From the NCBI RefSeq assembly GCF_001571045.1, contig NZ_BCSV01000001.1, positions 62,001-126,000 of the forward strand: 64,000 nucleotides of DNA. The letters run 5' to 3'. Made by a program: the position numbers and the translations under genes. Positions 60,259 to 64,000 of this stretch are shown here, in pieces (position 1 is the stretch's first letter; each line of letters begins with the position of its first letter). The stretch comes from Curtobacterium ammoniigenes NBRC 101786. GTDB taxonomy: Bacteria; Actinomycetota; Actinomycetes; Actinomycetales; Microbacteriaceae. The notes under the pieces were generated by a model. The model was given only the letters and a program-made list of their open reading frames with translations. It ran no database searches and had not been told where the DNA came from.

Positions 60259-61281
60259 TCATTCGAGCTTGACGCGCCGGCTTGATTCTGATGGCGGACG
60301 AAGCGCGGCGGCGAACGTCATTCGGTAGTCGCTCGGAGTTGTTCCGAGTACTCGACGAAAGTGCAGGCGGAGATTGGCTGCTGATCCCAAACCGGCTCGC
60401 TCCGCGATCTGGTCGATCGGTAGCTGAGTGTCCTCGAGCAGCGTCCTGGCGGCGCTGAGCCTGGCCTGAAGAAGCCAGCGGTGCGGCGTTGTGCCGGTCT
60501 CCTGGACGAATCGTCGTTCGAAGGTCCGCTTCGACAGAGAGGCGCGGGCCGCCATCTGGGCGACCGTCACCTGCTCGTCGAGGTGGCGGTGCGCCCAGGC
60601 TCGAGTGTCGTCGAGAATGGGCTCGGTGGAGGCGGACGGGATGGCCTGAGCTGGGGGCGCGTATTGCGCTTGGCTGCCAGGGCGGCGTGGGGCCGTGACC
60701 AGACGCCGTGCGACCTCGTTCGCCGCTTTCGCTCCAAGGTCCTTCCGCACGATGTAGAGGCAGAGGTCAAGCCCTGCAGCGACGCCTGCGGAAGAGAGCA
60801 CCGAGCCTTGGTCGACGAACAGGACGTTCGGATCGACCTGGATGTTGGGATATCGACGCGCCAGTTCCCCAGCCGCGTCCCAATGCGTCGTTGCACGCAG
60901 CCCGTCCAGGAGGCCAGCGTCGGCAAGTGCAAACGCCCCGTAACAGATGGACACCATTCGGCTGCCCCGTCGGTGCGCTTGGGCTAGCGCCGCGCGCACG
61001 GCGTCCGACAGTGGCCGGGTAGGCGGCGCATAGCCCGGAATGATCACGGTGTCTGCGGTCCGGAGAGCGTCTAGTCCTGCCGTCACAGCAATGCCGATCC
61101 CCGACCCCACCCGCACCACGCCGACGGACTCGCCACAAACGGTCAGCCGGTACGGCATGTCGGCGCGCTCGGCGAACACCTGCAATGGGATGCCCACATC
61201 GAGGGGCAGGGCGCCCTCGAGAACAAGGACAACGACCGAATGGGCCTCTCGGTTCCGCATCATGGCGAAATAGTTGCACAT
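60259..61281 (-). CDS. GlxA-family transcriptional regulator (DJ-1/PfpI plus AraC)
   Basis: This 340-residue protein has an N-terminal DJ-1/PfpI-like domain (VVVLVLEGALPLDVGIPLQV; nucleophile region VSICYGAFALADAGLLDGL with Cys in the elbow) and a C-terminal AraC DNA-binding domain (MAARASLSKRTFERRFVQE and AERAGLGSAANLRLHFRRVL). Such proteins sense small molecules and activate or repress neighbouring genes. The start at 61281 is preferred, with a weak GGAAA upstream; ATGs at 61263 and 61260 are alternatives. It is divergent from the MFS gene. Confidence 0.87.
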   Translation of the reverse strand: MCNYFAMMRNREAHSVVVLVLEGALPLDVGIPLQVFAERADMPYRLTVCGESVGVVRVGSGIGIAVTAGLDALRTADTVIIPGYAPPTRPLSDAVRAALAQAHRRGSRMVSICYGAFALADAGLLDGLRATTHWDAAGELARRYPNIQVDPNVLFVDQGSVLSSAGVAAGLDLCLYIVRKDLGAKAANEVARRLVTAPRRPGSQAQYAPPAQAIPSASTEPILDDTRAWAHRHLDEQVTVAQMAARASLSKRTFERRFVQETGTTPHRWLLQARLSAARTLLEDTQLPIDQIAERAGLGSAANLRLHFRRVLGTTPSDYRMTFAAALRPPSESSRRVKLE

Positions 61282-61333
61282 GTTGCCGTTTCCGCCACTG
61301 TCGTCCGAAGCGGAACCGCGTGACGGTAGGGGC

Positions 61334-62569
61334 GTGCTTTCAGTACCAGAGACACCTCTTGCTTCTCGGACCCTCGCCTTCGTGGCTTCCGCTGCCGGCT
61401 TCCTGACGACGATGGCGGCAGCTGGTGCGCCCAGCGTGCTGCTCGCGCGGTATCAGTCGTTCTGGCACTTCCGCGATAGCGCTCTCACTGTCGCGTTTGC
61501 GATCTACGCGCTCGTTCTCGTCGGTGCGCTCCTTGTTTTCGGGTCCGCGTCGGATCGCCTCGGCCGGCGACCTGTCGCGATTGGATCGTTGGCGCTTACC
61601 GCTGGAGCGATGGTCCTGTTCTTGACGGCGCACGGGGTCGGTTCACTCATCGTTGCCCGGGGTGTCCAAGGTGCAGCGACGGGGGCCGCCACAACGGTGT
61701 TCAGCGCCTCCGTTGTCGAGCTCGCTCCCGCGCGGCTTCGGCGCGTGGCCGAGGTGCTGGTGAGCATCACGACGGCAGGCGGTCTTGGGATTGGGATCGT
61801 CCTCGCCGGTGTGGCAGTGCGCTTCGCCGCACGGCCTTCGGTAGTCGTCTTCGGGTCGTCGTTGGTGGTTGTCGTCGTCGCCGCGGCTCTCCTTCTGGCT
61901 GCTCCCGAGACGGCGCGGGGGCGGGATGAAGTGCGTGTCAGGCAGAGCGGACCGCTCGGGATCCATGTCAGCGTCGGAGGAGCGCTCGCACGACTCATGC
62001 CAGGTGTGGCAGGGATTTGGATGTCAGCCGGACTTATCTTGGGTCTCGGGTCGTCACTCGTCAGCGCACGCCTTCACATCACCGATAGCGTCACCGGATC
62101 TTGGATCGTCGCTGCGCAGCCCCTGACAGCAACGATCTTCATGATTCTCATTGCTCCCCGCATTGCTGCGCGGCACGCTCTGCCCCTCGGACTCGTGGCG
62201 ACCCTGATCGGCGTTTCAACCGAAGGTACGGCGTTCATCAGCGGCATTCCCACGCTCGTGATTGTGGGTGCCGTTATAACGGGCGTCGGGTTCGGCGCAG
62301 TCTTTTCCGGCGTCCTGCGCTACCTCCTGCCGGGCATCCGGGACGACGAGCGCGCCAGCTTCTTCGCGATCTTCTACCTTGTCGGGTACGTCGCGTATGG
62401 CGGATCCGTGATTGCGGCAGGATTCGTCGGTGACCTGATCGGCCTGGCCGCGTCGGCATCGCTATACGCCGCCGCCACGATCATCGTCGTTGCAATAGCT
62501 CTGCCGCTGAGCCGGACGCTGCAGGCACGATCTCCTCACCCCCGCGGGCGTGCGAGAGACTTCGACTGA
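61334..62569 (+). CDS. MFS transporter
   Basis: This 411-residue transporter has about 12 hydrophobic helices and motif A FGSASDRLGRRPVAIGS between helices 2 and 3, which is diagnostic for the superfamily. The start is uncertain: GTG at 61334 avoids overlap with the divergent regulator, while an ATG at 61274 would overlap it. Neither has a clear ribosome site. Substrate prediction is not possible; the divergent GlxA-type regulator suggests induction by its substrate. Confidence 0.83.
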   Translation: MLSVPETPLASRTLAFVASAAGFLTTMAAAGAPSVLLARYQSFWHFRDSALTVAFAIYALVLVGALLVFGSASDRLGRRPVAIGSLALTAGAMVLFLTAHGVGSLIVARGVQGAATGAATTVFSASVVELAPARLRRVAEVLVSITTAGGLGIGIVLAGVAVRFAARPSVVVFGSSLVVVVVAAALLLAAPETARGRDEVRVRQSGPLGIHVSVGGALARLMPGVAGIWMSAGLILGLGSSLVSARLHITDSVTGSWIVAAQPLTATIFMILIAPRIAARHALPLGLVATLIGVSTEGTAFISGIPTLVIVGAVITGVGFGAVFSGVLRYLLPGIRDDERASFFAIFYLVGYVAYGGSVIAAGFVGDLIGLAASASLYAAATIIVVAIALPLSRTLQARSPHPRGRARDFD

Positions 62570-62615
62570 GTTGGCCTGCGCGCACGTCTCGGGCGGCGGC
62601 CGACAGGCTGCGCAT

Positions 62616-63791
62616 TCACACCTGGCCCTGACTTCGGAGGCTTCGAAGCCCGGTGCGGAGCTCGCTGACGAGAATCTCCGGCTGCTCGAGGGCGGCGAAG
62701 TGTCCGCCTGCGTCGGGCTCGTTGTAGTGGATGAGGTCGCGATACGTGTTCTCGACCCAGGACTGTGGCAGGCGGGGGATATCGCGGGGAAAGACGGTCA
62801 CCGCGACCGGCAGCGTCAGCTTCGGGCCGGCCATCGTCGCCGAACGGTTCTCCCAGTAGATCCGCGCGGACGACGCAGCGGTGTTCGTGAACCAGTACAG
62901 CGAGATCGTGTCCAACATGCGGTCGACGCTGACTGCGTCTTCGGCGAGTCCGTGGTTGTCGGTCTTGGATTGGAACTTCTCATAGATCCATGCGGCTTGC
63001 CCGGCGGGGGAATCTGCCAGGGCGAATCCCACTGTCTCAGGTTTCGTCCCTTGGAGGTGATTCGAGCCTCCGAGTGTGCCGCCATAGCGGGCGAGGCCGT
63101 CCACTGCGCGCTGCTCCTCGGGGGAGAGGGCGGAGGGGATCTCGGCGGGGAACGCGTACGGCGTGCTCAAGTGGATGCCGAGGAGGCCGGCAGGCCGCAT
63201 CGCGCCGAGCATGGTGGTGATGACAGCGCCCCAGTCGCCGCCGTGCGCGACCCAGCGTTCGTATCCGAGGCGCTGCATGAGTTCGACCCACGCGGAGGCG
63301 ATGCGCGTCGCGTCCCAGCCGGTGTCGGTCGGCTTGCCCGAAAAGCCGAAGCCGGGGAGGGATGGGATGACGACGTCGAACGCGTCGGCCGCGTGGCCGC
63401 CGAAGGATGCCGGGTCGATGAGCGGACCGATCAGATCGAGGAAGTCGATGATGGAGCTCGGCCATCCGTGCGTGAGGATGAGGGGCATCGCGTTCGGATT
63501 GTTGGAACGCGCGTGGATGAAATGGATGTCCACACCGTCGATCTGCGTGCGGAACTGCGGGAATCCATTCAGTTCAGCCTCGAGCCGGCGCCAGTCGTAC
63601 CGGTGGCGCCAGTGCTCAATGAGCGATTTCGCGTTCTCGAGCCGAACTCCCTGTGACCAGTCGGCCACAGTCTCCGGCGAAGGCCAACGCGTCTGCGCCA
63701 GCCTCCGGCGAAGGTCCTCGATCTCGCTGTCCTGCACGGAGGCCCGAAAGGGCGACACGAGGTCGCTTTCCGGGGCGAAAGGTCGGGTCAT
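62616..63791 (-). CDS. Epoxide hydrolase
   Basis: This 391-residue alpha/beta hydrolase has an epoxide-hydrolase N-terminal (EHN) domain, LRRRLAQTRWPSPETVADWS, and the oxyanion motif LTHGWPSSIIDFLDLIGPLI. The nucleophile Asp is in AHGGDWGAVITTML. The likely catalytic His is in EPDAGGHFAALEQPE near the C-terminus. The length agrees with the microsomal-type bacterial family. The ATG at 63791 has AGGAGG 5 bases upstream. Two palindromic operators lie just upstream, so expression is probably repressed by a regulator outside the window. Confidence 0.92.
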   Translation of the reverse strand: MTRPFAPESDLVSPFRASVQDSEIEDLRRRLAQTRWPSPETVADWSQGVRLENAKSLIEHWRHRYDWRRLEAELNGFPQFRTQIDGVDIHFIHARSNNPNAMPLILTHGWPSSIIDFLDLIGPLIDPASFGGHAADAFDVVIPSLPGFGFSGKPTDTGWDATRIASAWVELMQRLGYERWVAHGGDWGAVITTMLGAMRPAGLLGIHLSTPYAFPAEIPSALSPEEQRAVDGLARYGGTLGGSNHLQGTKPETVGFALADSPAGQAAWIYEKFQSKTDNHGLAEDAVSVDRMLDTISLYWFTNTAASSARIYWENRSATMAGPKLTLPVAVTVFPRDIPRLPQSWVENTYRDLIHYNEPDAGGHFAALEQPEILVSELRTGLRSLRSQGQV

Positions 63792-63827
63792 GGAGGCCTC
63801 CTGAGCCGATGCGTGGCGAAGCAATTT

Positions 63828-63874
63828 GCTGCACATTAGTGTGCAGCGTAACTGCATTGCACAGTGATGTGCAA
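63828..63874. promoter_or_regulatory. Two palindromic operators upstream of the epoxide hydrolase
   Basis: GCTGCACATTAGTGTGCAGC (63828-63847) and TTGCACAGTGATGTGCAA (63857-63874) share the arrangement TGCACA-N4-TGTGCA. Their centres are 28 bases apart. The pattern fits a dimeric repressor such as a TetR protein bound at two adjacent sites. Confidence 0.75.
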
Positions 63875-64000
63875 CGGGACAACATTGACTCGGTTCATCC
63901 GCAATGTCGATGGTGCGCCAGCGGCGCCCCCGCTGAGACGTTCGGCGCGTCAGCCAATCGCGGTCGGGAGCACGCGGCGGCCCGTCGCCAGCCCGCGGAT

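Noticed and set aside
63950..64000. C-terminal end of a minus-strand gene at the right edge
   Set aside because: Only 16 codons before a TGA are visible, with no family signal, so it cannot be supported.

Overview
The window is high-GC DNA from an actinobacterium, most likely a member of the Micrococcales close to Microbacteriaceae. The evidence is GC-rich codon use, many GTG starts, tail-to-head ATGA/GTGA overlaps, a Holin-X/DUF3618 envelope gene set, an actinobacterial Pmt O-mannosyltransferase, and the housekeeping run rsmI, metG, tatD-type, rsmA, ispE, ABC-F. The taxonomic call is inference; no rRNA or taxonomic marker was compared.

Layout. 1-909: two short CDF-type cation transporter genes, the first cut by the window edge. 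999-3223: two adjacent paralogous AraC-type regulators. 3493-5341: a three-gene operon (LEA-like helical protein, Holin-X, DUF3618) ending in a 16-bp hairpin. 5594-8632: a Kup potassium transporter and a squalene-cyclase-like protein. 8593-15153: sugar locus 1, with GH127 beta-L-arabinofuranosidase, substrate-binding lipoprotein and two permeases read leftward, and a divergent LacI. 15157-24022: TetR/SDR pair, type II NADH dehydrogenase, DHFR-like protein, methyltransferase and HrpA. 24045-30729: a possible Fic remnant, epimerase, rhodanese, a secreted beta-helix protein diverging from a DUF3105 protein, and a DHA2 exporter with its TetR. 31685-45025: Pmt and the housekeeping block, interrupted between rsmA and ispE by an ATP-grasp/luciferase-like pair, then a GT-C glycosyltransferase and an ABC-F ATPase. 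45049-45711: MarR regulator and tRNA-Gln(TTG).

45918-57876 is an accessory segment beside the tRNA. It holds an IS3-family element with a frameshifted orfB, then sugar locus 2 (LacI, two permeases, GH127, binding protein), a divergent GH31 enzyme and a secreted sialidase-fold enzyme that is probably a GH93-type arabinanase. The two sugar loci are paralogous in every component. Neither has its own ABC ATPase, so both transporters probably share an ATPase encoded elsewhere. Together they look like a system that cuts L-arabinose-rich plant glycans outside the cell, imports the oligosaccharides and hydrolyses them inside. Palindromes with a GGAAA half-site lie at the promoters of locus 1, locus 2 and, in degenerate form, the secreted enzyme, suggesting one related LacI control scheme.

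57898-64000 carries small regulator/enzyme pairs: TetR, an alpha/beta hydrolase, a TetR with three palindromic operators, a DJ-1/AraC regulator diverging from an MFS transporter, and an epoxide hydrolase with two strong palindromes upstream. I found no CRISPR array, prophage, rRNA operon or replication origin. No single novel defence or biosynthetic system is evident. The strongest less-described items are the doubled GH127 regulon, the ATP-grasp/LLM cassette, the IS insertion between a lacI stop codon and its terminator, and the several unassigned operators and repeats.
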